A DNA stretch of 61,552 nt from the NCBI GenBank assembly GCA_937958045.1, contig CALFXL010000040.1, forward strand, positions 1 to 61,552, written 5' to 3'. A program made the translations under genes and the position numbers. The notes below the pieces were generated by a model. It did no database searches, was not told the DNA's origin, and saw nothing but the letters and a program-made list of their open reading frames with translations. This document shows positions 26,097 to 35,141 of this stretch, piece after piece. How positions within the stretch are numbered: the first letter of the stretch is position 1; every line of letters begins with the position of its first letter. The stretch comes from an uncultured Opitutaceae bacterium (GTDB lineage Bacteria; Verrucomicrobiota; Verrucomicrobiia; Opitutales; Opitutaceae).

Positions 26097-27050
26097 TCAC
26101 GCGATGATCGGGTCGCGGTTTTCGGGGCGGCCGCGCGTGAAATTGTGATTCTTGATCGGACGCAGGATCTCGAGAACGCGGGCCATCAGTTCGAAGTCGA
26201 TCGGCTCTTCGAGGGCGGCGACGTTTTTGCGGATATTCTCGGGGCTCGCGGTTCCGACGAGTGTCGTCGCGATCTGCGGATGATGCGTGGCAAACTGGAT
26301 GGCGAGCTTGGCGATATCGGCGCCAACCGCTTTGCAGTATTCCACCGCGCGGCGAGCGGTCTCGATCATGTGCTTCGGCGCGGGATGCCAGGACGGCACG
26401 CCGCGTTCGGAGAGCAGGCCCATGCCGGTCGGCGAGGCGTTGATGATACCGACGCCCTTGCCGCGCAGATACGGGATGAGCGTTTCCAGCGCGGTGTCGT
26501 TGAGCTCGTAGCGGCAGAAGGAAAGCACTGTATCCACGACGCCACTACCGACGCGATCGAGCACGCTGGTGAAAATCTTGAGCGGGAGTCCGGTGATGCC
26601 GATGTGGCCGATGCGGCCTTCTTCGCGGAGCTTCACGAGCTCGGGCAAAGTTTCGTTCACGATCTGCGAGATGTCGGCGAACTCGATGTCGTGACATTGC
26701 AGCAAGTCCACGTAGTCGACGCCGAGCCGGCGGCAGCTTTCGTCGAGGCTGGCGCGGACGCGCGCGGCGGAAAAGTCGAAGACGCCGTCGCCGTACTGGC
26801 CGACCTTGGTGGCGAGGTAATAACGATCGCGTTTGATCTCGCGCAGCGCCTTGCCGAGGACGGTTTCGGATTTCGTCGCGCCGTAGTAAGGCGATGTATC
26901 GATAAAGTTGATACCGAGATCCAGCGCCGTGTGCACGGTGCGCACGCCTTCGCTGTCATCGGTGGCGCGGAAGACGCCGCCGAGAGGCGAAGCGCCGTAG
27001 CTGAGCACGGAAACGGTGAGACCAGTCTGACCGAGGGGACGGTATTGCAT
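26097..27050 (-). CDS. Aldo/keto reductase, L-fucose dehydrogenase-like
   Basis: 317 residues from the ATG at 27050 (MQYRPLGQTGLTVSVLSYG, the usual AKR start); the open frame continues upstream without similarity. The catalytic tetrad is Asp and Tyr in NFIDTSPYYG, Lys in LATKVGQYG and His in LLQCHDIEF. SPTGMGLLSERG and QFATHHPQIATTLVGTASPENI resemble the D-threo-aldose/L-fucose dehydrogenase and pyridoxal dehydrogenase branch. In that branch L-fucose is oxidised to the lactone, which would feed the lactonase encoded at 46.4-47.2 kb. Substrate is inferred. Confidence 0.82.
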   Translation of the reverse strand: MQYRPLGQTGLTVSVLSYGASPLGGVFRATDDSEGVRTVHTALDLGINFIDTSPYYGATKSETVLGKALREIKRDRYYLATKVGQYGDGVFDFSAARVRASLDESCRRLGVDYVDLLQCHDIEFADISQIVNETLPELVKLREEGRIGHIGITGLPLKIFTSVLDRVGSGVVDTVLSFCRYELNDTALETLIPYLRGKGVGIINASPTGMGLLSERGVPSWHPAPKHMIETARRAVEYCKAVGADIAKLAIQFATHHPQIATTLVGTASPENIRKNVAALEEPIDFELMARVLEILRPIKNHNFTRGRPENRDPIIA

Positions 27051-27290
27051 GGGGGAGGGAAAGACCGAAGCATAGGCCGAAAATTGGACGGTGGGAATGC
27101 TTGGTTTTGGGCAAAGCATGACGAAGTTTGACCTGCTGCAAGCTTTGCGTGCGAGTCGACGATGTGCGCACGATAGCGCTTGTTGTTGAAGGAAAAGAAC
27201 CCTCGAAAGAGGCGTGCGCGCGTGTTTTCGGACGGGCGCATTTTCGCAGGCGTGACAGCGATGCCGCGCCCGTTGGAAACTTTCCACCTC
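27051..27290. promoter_or_regulatory. Divergent promoter region, aldo/keto reductase versus pectin operon
   Basis: This 240-bp gap separates divergent transcription units. No clear -35/-10 pair or operator palindrome could be assigned with confidence. Confidence 0.35.
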
Positions 27291-28961
27291 ATGATGCTTA
27301 GCCCTCTTATCCCCCGCATTCTCCTCATGGCGCTTTCGCTGTCGTTGTGCGCCGCGTCCGCTTGGGCGGCCACCGATGCGAAAAAAATCCGCGTGGTGCT
27401 CATCGGCGACTCGACTGTAACCGATCACGCCGGTTGGGGCACGGGCTTCAAAGCGCGGCTCACCGATGACGCCGAGTGCATCAACACCGCGCAAGGCGGA
27501 CGCAGTAGCAAGAGCTTCATCGACGAAGGCCGTCTCGCGAAGGCACTCGAACTGAAGGGCGATTATTATCTGATCCAGTTTGGACACAACGATCAGCCCG
27601 GCAAAGGTCCGGAACGCGAAACCGATCCCGCGACGACCTACCCGCACTATTTGACGCAGTACATCGACAGCATTCGTGCGATCGGCGGAAAACCGATTCT
27701 CGTGACCTCGCTCGTGCGCCGCACGTTCGGTCCGGAAAATCCGCATCGTATCCTCGATACGCTGGGCCCGTGGGCCGCGGCGGTGCGGAAGTTGGGCGCC
27801 GAGAAAAACGTGCCGGTGATCGATCTGCACGCGAGCAGTCTCGCGTACTGCGAACGCCTCGGCGCGAAGGCGACGGCGGTGTTCGATGTCGTGAAAGACG
27901 GCAAACCCGACACCACGCATCTCGATGCGCACGGCGCAGCGGTTTTCGGCGGATTGGTGGCGGATGAAGTTCGCGAAAAAGTGCCCGAACTCGCGCCGTA
28001 TTTAAGAACGGATACGCCGACATCCGCGGCGAAGGCCGCTCCACGCGCGGACGCGATCGTGTCCGCCGACAACTCCGGCACACATCTCACGGTGGGTGCG
28101 GCGGTGGCGGCGGCGCCGGCGAATAGCGACAAACCTTTTATCATTCTCGTGAAGCCCGGTCGCTACGAGGAGCACGTGCACATTCCGAAGAATAAACCGA
28201 ACATCGTGTTGCGCGGCGAACCTGGCGAAGAGGCCGCGACGGTGATCGTGTATCACACGCATCTGCGTTCGGTGGACGCGAACGGTCGCAAACTCTCCAC
28301 GCGCGATAGCGCGACGGTGCTCGTCCAGGGCGCGAACTTCACGGCGGAGAATATCACCTTCGAAAACACCACGACGCGCGAAGAGCGCGTGCAGGCGCTC
28401 GCGATTTATGTCGATGCCGACCGCGCGGTGTTTCGCCGCTGCCGTTTCATCGGCTGGCAGGATACGGTGCGCGCCGAAAACGGCCGTCAGTACTACGAAG
28501 ACTGCACCATCAGCGGCCACGTCGATTTCATCTACGGCAACGCCACCGCGGTTTTCTCACGCAACGAAATCCACTGCCGCGCCGACGGCTACATCACGGC
28601 GGCGTCGACGCCCGCGGAGAGCGCGTGGGGATTTGTTTTCCTCGATTGCCGCGTCACGGCGGCGCCGGAAGTGAATCGCGGTGTTTATCTCGGCCGTCCA
28701 TGGCGTCCGTACTCGGCGACGGCGTTTGTGCGCACTGTATTGCCGGAACAAATACGCGCCGAAGGCTGGCACAACTGGGGCAAGGTCGAGAACGAGCAAA
28801 CCGCGCGTTATCGCGAATATCGCAACACCGGTCCCGGCGCCGCTCAGCAGAAACGTGTCAACTGGGCGCGCGAGTTGACCGCCGACGAGGCGCGCGCGTG
28901 CACGGTCGAGAACGTTCTCGCCGGCGCGGACGGATGGAACCCACTCACGCTTTCCCAATAA
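27291..28961 (+). CDS. Fused rhamnogalacturonan acetylesterase (SGNH, CE12-like) and pectin methylesterase (CE8)
   Basis: 556 residues from the ATG at 27291, where a signal peptide begins (LIPRILLMALSLSLCAASAWA). Domain 1 (about 28-240) is an SGNH esterase: nucleophile in VVLIGDSTVTDHAGWG, FGHND, and the Asp/His pair in DTTHLDAHG. Domain 2 (about 250-556) is a pectinesterase beta-helix: VQALAIYVDADRAVFRRC, GWQDTV (catalytic Asp), GHVDFIYGNATAVF (second Asp) and YLGRPWRPYS (Arg). Together they would remove acetyl and methyl groups from pectin outside the cytoplasm. The stop overlaps the next start (TAATG), so it is coupled to the GH28 gene. Confidence 0.9.
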   Translation: MMLSPLIPRILLMALSLSLCAASAWAATDAKKIRVVLIGDSTVTDHAGWGTGFKARLTDDAECINTAQGGRSSKSFIDEGRLAKALELKGDYYLIQFGHNDQPGKGPERETDPATTYPHYLTQYIDSIRAIGGKPILVTSLVRRTFGPENPHRILDTLGPWAAAVRKLGAEKNVPVIDLHASSLAYCERLGAKATAVFDVVKDGKPDTTHLDAHGAAVFGGLVADEVREKVPELAPYLRTDTPTSAAKAAPRADAIVSADNSGTHLTVGAAVAAAPANSDKPFIILVKPGRYEEHVHIPKNKPNIVLRGEPGEEAATVIVYHTHLRSVDANGRKLSTRDSATVLVQGANFTAENITFENTTTREERVQALAIYVDADRAVFRRCRFIGWQDTVRAENGRQYYEDCTISGHVDFIYGNATAVFSRNEIHCRADGYITAASTPAESAWGFVFLDCRVTAAPEVNRGVYLGRPWRPYSATAFVRTVLPEQIRAEGWHNWGKVENEQTARYREYRNTGPGAAQQKRVNWARELTADEARACTVENVLAGADGWNPLTLSQ

Positions 28962-30526
28962 TGAACATGACCCAATCTCCCGGCGCGTGGATGCGCCGCT
29001 TAGCATTCACCGTTTTCTTTGTCGCCGGCGCGTCGTTTGCGTCGGCTGAGTTGGAACCGATCGCGCCGATCAAGGCGCCATTTCCGATGCCGCAGTTGCA
29101 ACGTCCGGCATTCCCGAAACGCACGGTCGATATTCGCGAACACGGCGCGGTGCCGGGCGGCGAGGTGAAAAACACCGAGGCGTTTGCGCGCGCGATCGCC
29201 GCGTGTGCGGACGCGGGCGGAGGCCGTGTGCTGGTGCCCGTGGGCAAATGGCTCACGGGGCCGATTCATCTCAAGAGCAACATCGAGCTGCATCTCGCGG
29301 AAGGCTCGGAGATTATTTTCAGCGATCGTTTCGAGGATTATCTGCCCGTCGTGTTGGTGCGCGTGGGCGGCATCGAGTTGTATAATTATTCACCGCTGAT
29401 CTACGCACGCGATTGCGAGAATGTCGGCATCACCGGTCCGGGAAAACTCAACGGCAACGCGCGCGCGTGGTGGGACTGGAAGCACCTCGAAACGAAAGAG
29501 ATTTTCCAACTGCAGCCGCGCGGCGTGCCGGTTGAGCAGCGCATCTACGGCACGGAAGAAGCGGCGATTCGCCCGAGTTTCATCACGTTCGTGAACTGCC
29601 GGAATGTCCTCTACGAAGGTTTCACCATCGGCGGCGGCCCCAACTGGACGATCCATCCGGTGTACTGCGAGAACATCATCATCCGTAAGGTAAATGTGGA
29701 TACAGACGGCCCGAACAACGACGGCGTCGATCCCGATTCGTGCCGCAACATGCTCATCGAGTACTGCACGTTCAGCACGGGTGACGACTGCGTGGTGCTC
29801 AAATCGGGTTACAACGAAGACGGCTGGCGGGTGGCGCGTCCCACGGAGAATGTCGTGATGCGCCATTGTTTCAGCAAACGCGGTCACGGCGGGCTCGTCA
29901 TCGGCAGCGAGATGTCGGGCGACGTGCGCAATGTGTACATGCATGATTGCGAGTTCGAAGGCACGGATCGCGCCGTGCGCATCAAGTCGCGTCGCGACCG
30001 CGGCGGCATCGTGGAAAACGTGTGGGTCGAAAATGTGAAGGCGCGCAACCTCAAGTACGAGGTCGCGATCATGAACATGGACTACACCGCCGACCGTAAT
30101 CAGGTGATCGCCGGCAAGGTCCCGCTCTTCCGCAACGTTCACCTCAAGAACATCGAATGCGAGGGTGTGCCGGTCGCGATCCGCCTGACGGGGGCGACGG
30201 ATTCGCTGATCGAAAACGTGAGCTTCACCGACATGAAGGTCGCTTCCACGCAAGGCGTGATTGCGAGCAATGTGACCAACATCTCGTTCAAGAACGTCGC
30301 CATCACGCAGAAGAAAGGGCCGACCTTCGCGCTCGAAAACGCGTCCAACATCACGATCGACGGCACCTCGGCGGCGCCGGGCACGGAAGTGTTTCTCATC
30401 GCCTCTGGAAAAGGTTCGAACAACATCCGCGTCGTTTCCGGCGATTTGTCGGGAGCGGGCGAAGTCTCGCGACTCGCCGACGGCGCGGCAGCGATCTCGA
30501 TCGGCGATTCCGTGAAAACGAAGTGA
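28961..30526 (+). CDS. Polygalacturonase (GH28)
   Basis: 521 residues from ATG 28961, which overlaps the previous stop by one base. The signal peptide is RRLAFTVFFVAGASFASAE. The right-handed beta-helix has GH28 active-site motifs: DGPNNDGVDPDSC, STGDDCVVLKSG, SKRGHGGLVIGSEMSG and RAVRIKSRRDRGG. It cleaves galacturonan bonds and acts after de-esterification by the fused esterase upstream. A C-terminal extra ~90 residues continue the helix repeats. It may be exo- or endo-acting; this cannot be told here. Confidence 0.93.
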   Translation: MNMTQSPGAWMRRLAFTVFFVAGASFASAELEPIAPIKAPFPMPQLQRPAFPKRTVDIREHGAVPGGEVKNTEAFARAIAACADAGGGRVLVPVGKWLTGPIHLKSNIELHLAEGSEIIFSDRFEDYLPVVLVRVGGIELYNYSPLIYARDCENVGITGPGKLNGNARAWWDWKHLETKEIFQLQPRGVPVEQRIYGTEEAAIRPSFITFVNCRNVLYEGFTIGGGPNWTIHPVYCENIIIRKVNVDTDGPNNDGVDPDSCRNMLIEYCTFSTGDDCVVLKSGYNEDGWRVARPTENVVMRHCFSKRGHGGLVIGSEMSGDVRNVYMHDCEFEGTDRAVRIKSRRDRGGIVENVWVENVKARNLKYEVAIMNMDYTADRNQVIAGKVPLFRNVHLKNIECEGVPVAIRLTGATDSLIENVSFTDMKVASTQGVIASNVTNISFKNVAITQKKGPTFALENASNITIDGTSAAPGTEVFLIASGKGSNNIRVVSGDLSGAGEVSRLADGAAAISIGDSVKTK

Positions 30527-30533
30527 GCGCATC

Positions 30534-31448
30534 ATGAAACCGCTCCGGATCCTGATCGCGCTTGCGTGTGTGTGTTCGGCGAAGCTTTCTGCGGCCGACG
30601 CAGAATCGCCGCGTGTGATTCGGCTCTGGCCGGAAGGCGTTCCCGATCTGCGCGACGACGCGGCTCCGGAGAAGATCGTTAACAACCGTGTGGTGGCTGT
30701 GCATTATCCGACGCTCACGATGTATGCGCCGCCGACCGGCAAAGCGAACGGCACGGCGGTGATCTTTTGTCCTGGCGGCGGTTATGTGCGACTCGCGATC
30801 GGCGAAGGCGGTGGCTACGAGACGCGCGTGCTCGTGGAGAACGGCGTGACGGTGTTCATCCTGAAGTATCGAATGGTTGAATACGGGCATCCCGCGCCGC
30901 TGCGAGATGCGTTGCGCGCGATCCGCCTCGTGCGTTCGCAAGCGGGCGAGCTCGGCATCAACCCGGATCGCATCGGTCTTCTCGGGCAATCGGCGGGCGG
31001 ACATCTCGCAGCGTGTGCCGCGACGCTGTGGGATTCAGCCGAAGGCCGCACCGGCGCGTCGCTCGATGTGGTGAGCGCGCGGCCTGATTTCGCCGCGCTG
31101 GTTTATCCGGTGATCACGCTCTTGGATCCCCACGCGCACAAAGGATCGCGCGAAGCGTTGTTGGGAAAAACGCCGTCCGCGGAACAGCTCGCCGCGCTGT
31201 CGTTGGAGAAACACGCGCGGAAAGACATGCCGCCGGTTTTTCTCGTGGCGACGATGGCCGACAAATCCGTGCCGGTGGAGAATACGTTGCAGTTTTATCA
31301 AGCGATCCGCGACGCGGGCGCGTCCGCGGAAATGCACGTTTATGCGCAAGGCTCGCACGGCAACAGTCTCGATCCGCAGTACGGTCCGACCGCCGAATGG
31401 CCGCAACGCATGCTCGAGTGGATGCGCTTTAACGGCTGGGTGAAGTGA
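30534..31448 (+). CDS. Secreted alpha/beta hydrolase, acetylesterase-like
   Basis: 304 residues. The signal peptide is MKPLRILIALACVCSAKLSAAD. AVIFCPGGGYVRLA provides the oxyanion HGG-like loop, IGLLGQSAGGHLAA the nucleophile Ser, and the Asp and His of the triad lie in TMADKSVPVENT and YAQGSHGNSL. Family members remove acetyl groups from plant polysaccharides such as xylan or pectin. The gene follows the GH28 gene by 7 nt and completes the operon, suggesting pectin deacetylation. Confidence 0.85.
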   Translation: MKPLRILIALACVCSAKLSAADAESPRVIRLWPEGVPDLRDDAAPEKIVNNRVVAVHYPTLTMYAPPTGKANGTAVIFCPGGGYVRLAIGEGGGYETRVLVENGVTVFILKYRMVEYGHPAPLRDALRAIRLVRSQAGELGINPDRIGLLGQSAGGHLAACAATLWDSAEGRTGASLDVVSARPDFAALVYPVITLLDPHAHKGSREALLGKTPSAEQLAALSLEKHARKDMPPVFLVATMADKSVPVENTLQFYQAIRDAGASAEMHVYAQGSHGNSLDPQYGPTAEWPQRMLEWMRFNGWVK

Positions 31449-31461
31449 ACGGGGCGGATCG

Positions 31462-31878
31462 TTAAGGCGCGACGCTGATCATCCAGCTCACGCCGAACCG
31501 ATCCGTGACCATTCCGAAAAGTGGCGACCAGAAAGTTTTGGTGAGCGGCATGTCGATGGAGCCGCCATCGGCGAGAGTGACGAAAGTTTTGTTCGCTTCG
31601 TTTTCCGACGGCACGCTCAAGGAAAGCGAGAAACCTTGGAATGAGGTGCCTTCCGGATTGCCGTCGGAGGCCATCACGCGAGCGCCCCCGATGCGAAGCG
31701 ATGCGTGCATGATTTTCGTTTCGTTGCCCGGAGCCACGGCTCTGGCGGGCAAGGGCTCGGGGCTTTCGTCGAATCGCATCATCATCTCGATTTCCGCGCC
31801 GAGCTTGTTGCGATAAAACTCGAGAGCTTCCTCACAGCGGCCGGCAAATATCAAATAAGGTTCGATGCGATTGCTCAT
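31462..31878 (-). CDS. VOC-fold protein (PhnB-like glyoxalase superfamily)
   Basis: 138 residues: IEPYLIFAGRCEEALEFYRNKLGAEIEMMMRF and IMHASLRIGGARVMASDG are typical of the PhnB/YjdN group of vicinal-oxygen-chelate proteins, ending WSPLFGMVTDRFGVSWMI. The activity of this group is generally unknown. It is convergent with the pectin operon and probably unrelated to it. Confidence 0.85.
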   Translation of the reverse strand: MSNRIEPYLIFAGRCEEALEFYRNKLGAEIEMMMRFDESPEPLPARAVAPGNETKIMHASLRIGGARVMASDGNPEGTSFQGFSLSLSVPSENEANKTFVTLADGGSIDMPLTKTFWSPLFGMVTDRFGVSWMISVAP

Positions 31879-31972
31879 GGTGGCCGGACGGTAAGTCGAT
31901 TCACCTCGGCGTCAAAACGCCCACCGTGAAAGCCATTCAAAGGCAGCAGTGCCGCTGGTTGAAAAATCCGCT

Positions 31973-32029
31973 GGGAGCGTCGGCGGCCCGCCGGCAATTG
32001 CGAAGAGCCGGCCAGCGGCCGGCGCTCCC
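31973..32029. repeat. GC-rich palindromic repeat, copy A
   Basis: Left arm GGGAGCGTCGGCGGCCCGCC and right arm GGCCAGCGGCCGGCGCTCCC bracket a short spacer. Copies at 56501, 57489, 57611 and 60768 share these arms. Confidence 0.8.
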
Positions 32030-32122
32030 GGCAGGCTAGTTTCACGGCTGCGACATTATGGAAAATGAGCCAAAAACTGCACGACTGTATAAAGGATGCA
32101 GACGCGGCGCCGTGTGCTCCTG

Positions 32123-32548
32123 TTAAGCTTTAGGCGTTTTGACCTGCGAGGTGCCGGACGATTGCTGGGCAAACCAGTTCACGATCCCCGGCATCAAATG
32201 CTCAAATGCGCCGGGAATAAATACATTGAAGAGAGTCGCGGGATGCTCGGTCCGATTTTCGAAATCGTGAATCACGCCGGCGGGAATACGGAGAAATGCA
32301 CCGCGTGCGGCATCGATCCATTGGTCGCCGACCCGCACGGACATGACTCCTTCGGTGATGAGAAATATCTCGTCATTCTCTTCATGAGAATGCGGGCCGG
32401 GACCGGAGCTGTTGGGCGCGACCGTCCACTCGGAAACGCTGTAACGTCCCGCAGTCTCGGCGCCATCGGCCTTAAACACGGCACGCATCGGCCCGCAGTT
32501 ATAACTTCGGCCGCCGCCAGGAGGCAGGATGATGGAGGAGGAATTCAT
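32123..32548 (-). CDS. Cupin-domain protein
   Basis: 141 residues from the ATG at 32548. A small beta-barrel with the metal-binding motif GPHSHEENDEIFLITEGVM (two His and Glu) and the second motif PAGVIHDFEN. Such cupins may be dioxygenases, isomerases or binding proteins; nothing here decides. An upstream in-frame start at 32614 would lie inside the neighbouring decayed gene, so the shorter form is preferred. Confidence 0.78.
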   Translation of the reverse strand: MNSSSIILPPGGGRSYNCGPMRAVFKADGAETAGRYSVSEWTVAPNSSGPGPHSHEENDEIFLITEGVMSVRVGDQWIDAARGAFLRIPAGVIHDFENRTEHPATLFNVFIPGAFEHLMPGIVNWFAQQSSGTSQVKTPKA

Positions 32549-32617
32549 GTGTCGGGGATTTTTCGAGCAGGCGGGGAGGGGCGGCTTGGCGATTTCCCCT
32601 TGGGTCGTGTGCATGCG

Positions 32618-32968
32618 TTATTGCGGACGCCCCGTTCGCATCCCGGTTCCTATTTCTCTGCTTAAGTGAGTGTGCAAGCTTTCGCAGAAACCGAAGCGTT
32701 TATAGAGACGCGTCGCCTCGGAGTCGCGCGCGGATTCGACATGCTGAAGCGAAAAGTAATTATCGCATATCCGATCGTCTCATCATCGTTTGGCGATGAA
32801 TGCGGCTCCAAGATTTTCGTTCTGGAGGAGGGTGCGGAAGGAATATTCAGCGGCTGCGCAATCCAGCGTGTGTCCTGATTCGGCGTAGAAATCCTGCATC
32901 ATCGCCACAAGGCGGGAGCAATCTTCCGCGACCGCTGCTCTGTTTGCCCGGAGAGGCTGTCACGTCAT
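32618..32968 (-). pseudogene. GNAT-family acetyltransferase, decayed
   Basis: Reading the minus strand from ATG 32968 gives M-T-stop, then a GNAT N-half in the same frame (LVAMMQDFYAESGHTLD, FRTLLQNENLGAAFIAK). After a frameshift it continues DDETIGYAIITFRFS. The central acetyl-CoA site (RxxGxG/A) is absent, and after another frame change the C-terminal end resumes (HVESARDSEATRLYKRFGFC). One nonsense codon, at least two frame changes and an internal deletion make it inactive. Frames were joined by eye, so end points are approximate. Confidence 0.75.
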
Positions 32969-32997
32969 GCGGACGAATAGCCTCATGCGGAAATGGA

Positions 32998-33444
32998 TTA
33001 TTGAAGGTCGGCTTTCTTCTCGAAAACGTTAGGGCCATTGATGGCCAAATCGGTTCCACCCTTGGGGGATGGTTTCATGGTGATCACATACGCGATACCA
33101 TCGGTAGGATGCTTAAGCACCCAAACCTCCCGGCCATCGGTCATATGATGCACCTCTTCTACTTCGGGAGCTGGGCGCTGCTTCGAAGATTCTGCGGTGG
33201 CGATATGCTGGAGGATATCTCTGCGCAGGATATTATCGGCTTTGGAAGGGCCGCGCGGCAGGTCGATCATGACGCGGGTCATGACGGTACCGCCTCTGAC
33301 CTTTTGGGCCTGCCAGCGAAAGGGGGATCCACTTGCTTTGGCCTCCTGATTGGCAAGATGGGCGGCGTTGGTCGCCGTAGAACCGGCACAGCCGGAGAGT
33401 AAGAGAGAGGCAAGCAAGAGTAGCGGGGAGAGCGGGGGGGGCAT
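32998..33444 (-). CDS. Putative lipoprotein, function unknown
   Basis: 148 residues with a lipoprotein signal (SPLLLLASLLLSGC, lipobox LLSGC). The mature domain is small and charged (KVRGGTVMTRVMIDLPRGPSK, EVHHMTDGREVWVLKHP). No family recognised. Neighbours (a decayed acetyltransferase and a DUF4260 protein) suggest a region of low constraint. Confidence 0.6.
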   Translation of the reverse strand: MPPPLSPLLLLASLLLSGCAGSTATNAAHLANQEAKASGSPFRWQAQKVRGGTVMTRVMIDLPRGPSKADNILRRDILQHIATAESSKQRPAPEVEEVHHMTDGREVWVLKHPTDGIAYVITMKPSPKGGTDLAINGPNVFEKKADLQ

Positions 33445-33610
33445 ATAATTTGAGAGATAGCGCGGATCGGAAGCGACTACGACTCAGTCGGGCGAAAGGG
33501 GAGAATACAAGTAATCAGCCAAAGCAGTGTTCAGCAGGCTGTTCGCTGAAGTGGTACGACGAGTGCCTGTTTTAGGCGTTTTGTAGCAAAATGGATTTTT
33601 AGTTGGCTGC

Positions 33611-33970
33611 TCAGACGCGATGGAGATGGGTGTCTTTAAAGTCGGTTGTATATTTAAGGCCGTATCCTAGAAGACGGTCGAAGCCGATGTGAGCGGTCCA
33701 GATAACCGCAATCGAAAGCAAAGCCGGCTGATGCATGGCGAACGCGCTGCCTCCCAAAAGCGCGGGACCGAGATAGGTGTGCGCCGCATTGTAGCACCAT
33801 GCGCCGACCTTCTTGTCCACAAGGTAGCCGATCATCGATAGGTCCGGCGCCAGGAAGAGGAGTGCGAAGTAGCGCCATGACGCATCGATGTTCGCATAGA
33901 TGCAGCAGGATGTAGCGAGCACGGCCAGACCTTCCGCATGCAGGAGTAATTTAGGACCAGAGAGAGTCAT
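33611..33970 (-). CDS. DUF4260-type small membrane protein
   Basis: 119 residues from the ATG at 33970. About four membrane segments; motifs FLAPDLSMIGYLVDKKVGAWCYNAAHTY and AHIGFDRLLGYGLKY match the DUF4260 family, with no known function. The upstream in-frame start at 34063 would overlap a strong hairpin and is not used. Confidence 0.75.
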   Translation of the reverse strand: MTLSGPKLLLHAEGLAVLATSCCIYANIDASWRYFALLFLAPDLSMIGYLVDKKVGAWCYNAAHTYLGPALLGGSAFAMHQPALLSIAVIWTAHIGFDRLLGYGLKYTTDFKDTHLHRV

Positions 33971-34066
33971 TTGTCTCCGCGTGGTTTTTGGGCGGACGCG
34001 CGGGTGTGGCGAATCGAAATTCGAAACCAACCCGATCGTGACGAGGCGTATGGAGAACGACAATTA

Positions 34067-34105
34067 ACCGCGGCGGACAATGCGGAGCATTGTCCCTGCC
34101 GCGGT
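34067..34105 (-). terminator. Strong two-part hairpin at the end of the BMC operon
   Basis: Outer stem ACCGCGGC/GCCGCGGT (34067-34074, 34098-34105) and inner stem GACAATG/CATTGTC (34076-34082, 34088-34094), loop CGGAG. It lies 50 nt past the dehydrogenase stop. The T-tract after it (TTAATTG) is weak. The inner ATGCGGAGCAT recurs at 56567 and 57555. Confidence 0.6.
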
Positions 34106-34154
34106 GATTCGCCGGGAGCGTATCCGGAAGAGAATCGGCGCGTGGCGCGTGCGC

Positions 34155-35087
34155 TTAGGAGCGCGGTCTGACTTTGCTCCAGGTATCCTGCAGGGCGCGG
34201 GCGCTGGCTTGGAGGGCTTGTTGTTCCTTGGGCCAGAGGGGGATTTCCACGTGACCGAGGACGCCGGCGCGGCCGACGATCGTCGGGACGCTGAGCGCGA
34301 CATCGCGCAGTCCGTATTTGCCCTGCTGAAGCGAGGACACGGGGAGGAGCTGGCGTTTGTCGTGAGCGATGCAGTGAATCGTCTCGGCGATGGTGAGGCC
34401 GACGGCCCAGCCGGCCCCGCCTTTGCGACGGATGACTTCGGCGCCGCTGCCTTTGGTGCGCTCGAAAAGCTGCGTTTGGAAACTCGCGGTGACGCCGGGG
34501 AATTTTTCCAACGGAAGTCCGGCCGCGGTGGCGCTCGACCAGACGGGCACCATGGTGTCGCCGTGTTCGCCGAGGATGAGCGCCTTCACTTGCGTGGGCG
34601 CGATTTTCAGTTCGTCGGCGATGAGCGAGCGGAAGCGGGCGGTGTCGAGCATTGTGCCGAGACCGAGGACCTGCTGCCACGGAAGGCCGAGGCGCGCGAC
34701 GGCGAGTTGCGTGAGGATGTCGACGGGATTGGAAACGACGAAGATCAACGCATCGCGGCGGAAGCCGGCGGATTTGATCGAGGCGAGGATCTGATCGAAG
34801 AGCGCGACGTTGCGATTGATGAGATCGAGGCGGGATTCGTCGGGTTTGCGACGGAGGCCGGCGGTGATGACGAAGATGTCGCTGTCGGCCGCGCGGGCGT
34901 AGTCGCCGGCGTAGATGCGCTGATCGGCGATCGAGGACGAACCGTGGAGAAGGTCGAGCGCTTCGCCGGCGGCGAGGTCGGCGTTGGCGTCGAGTATTTG
35001 AATTTCGGATACAATGCCGCCGCACTGAAGGGCGAAGGCCGCGTTGGAGCCGACGCGGCCGCCGCCGCCGATGATGGAAACTTTCAT
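34155..35087 (-). CDS. Lactate/malate dehydrogenase family protein of the BMC operon
   Basis: 310 residues: Rossmann IIGGGGRVGSNAAFAL, VVSNPVDILTQLA, and catalytic LGEHGDTMVP. In the specificity loop (TAGLRRKPDESRLDL) the residue before KP is Arg, as in malate dehydrogenases, where lactate dehydrogenases have Gln. PVM-type BMC loci carry such an enzyme, thought to recycle NAD+/NADH for the aldehyde dehydrogenase. It is the last operon gene, 54 nt after the aldolase. Lactate, malate or another 2-hydroxyacid are possible substrates. Confidence 0.85.
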   Translation of the reverse strand: MKVSIIGGGGRVGSNAAFALQCGGIVSEIQILDANADLAAGEALDLLHGSSSIADQRIYAGDYARAADSDIFVITAGLRRKPDESRLDLINRNVALFDQILASIKSAGFRRDALIFVVSNPVDILTQLAVARLGLPWQQVLGLGTMLDTARFRSLIADELKIAPTQVKALILGEHGDTMVPVWSSATAAGLPLEKFPGVTASFQTQLFERTKGSGAEVIRRKGGAGWAVGLTIAETIHCIAHDKRQLLPVSSLQQGKYGLRDVALSVPTIVGRAGVLGHVEIPLWPKEQQALQASARALQDTWSKVRPRS

Positions 35088-35141
35088 GGTGAGAACTGAT
35101 TAGCGGTTCGCGAATGAAGGGATGCCGCGGAGGCGGCGCGG

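Noticed and set aside
26097..27932. 611-codon version of the aldo/keto reductase
   Set aside because: The first ~294 codons have no similarity and overlap the divergent pectin operon; the family start is at 27050.
32666..32878. 70-codon plus-strand open frame
   Set aside because: Antisense to the decayed GNAT acetyltransferase, whose segments are recognisable on the other strand.
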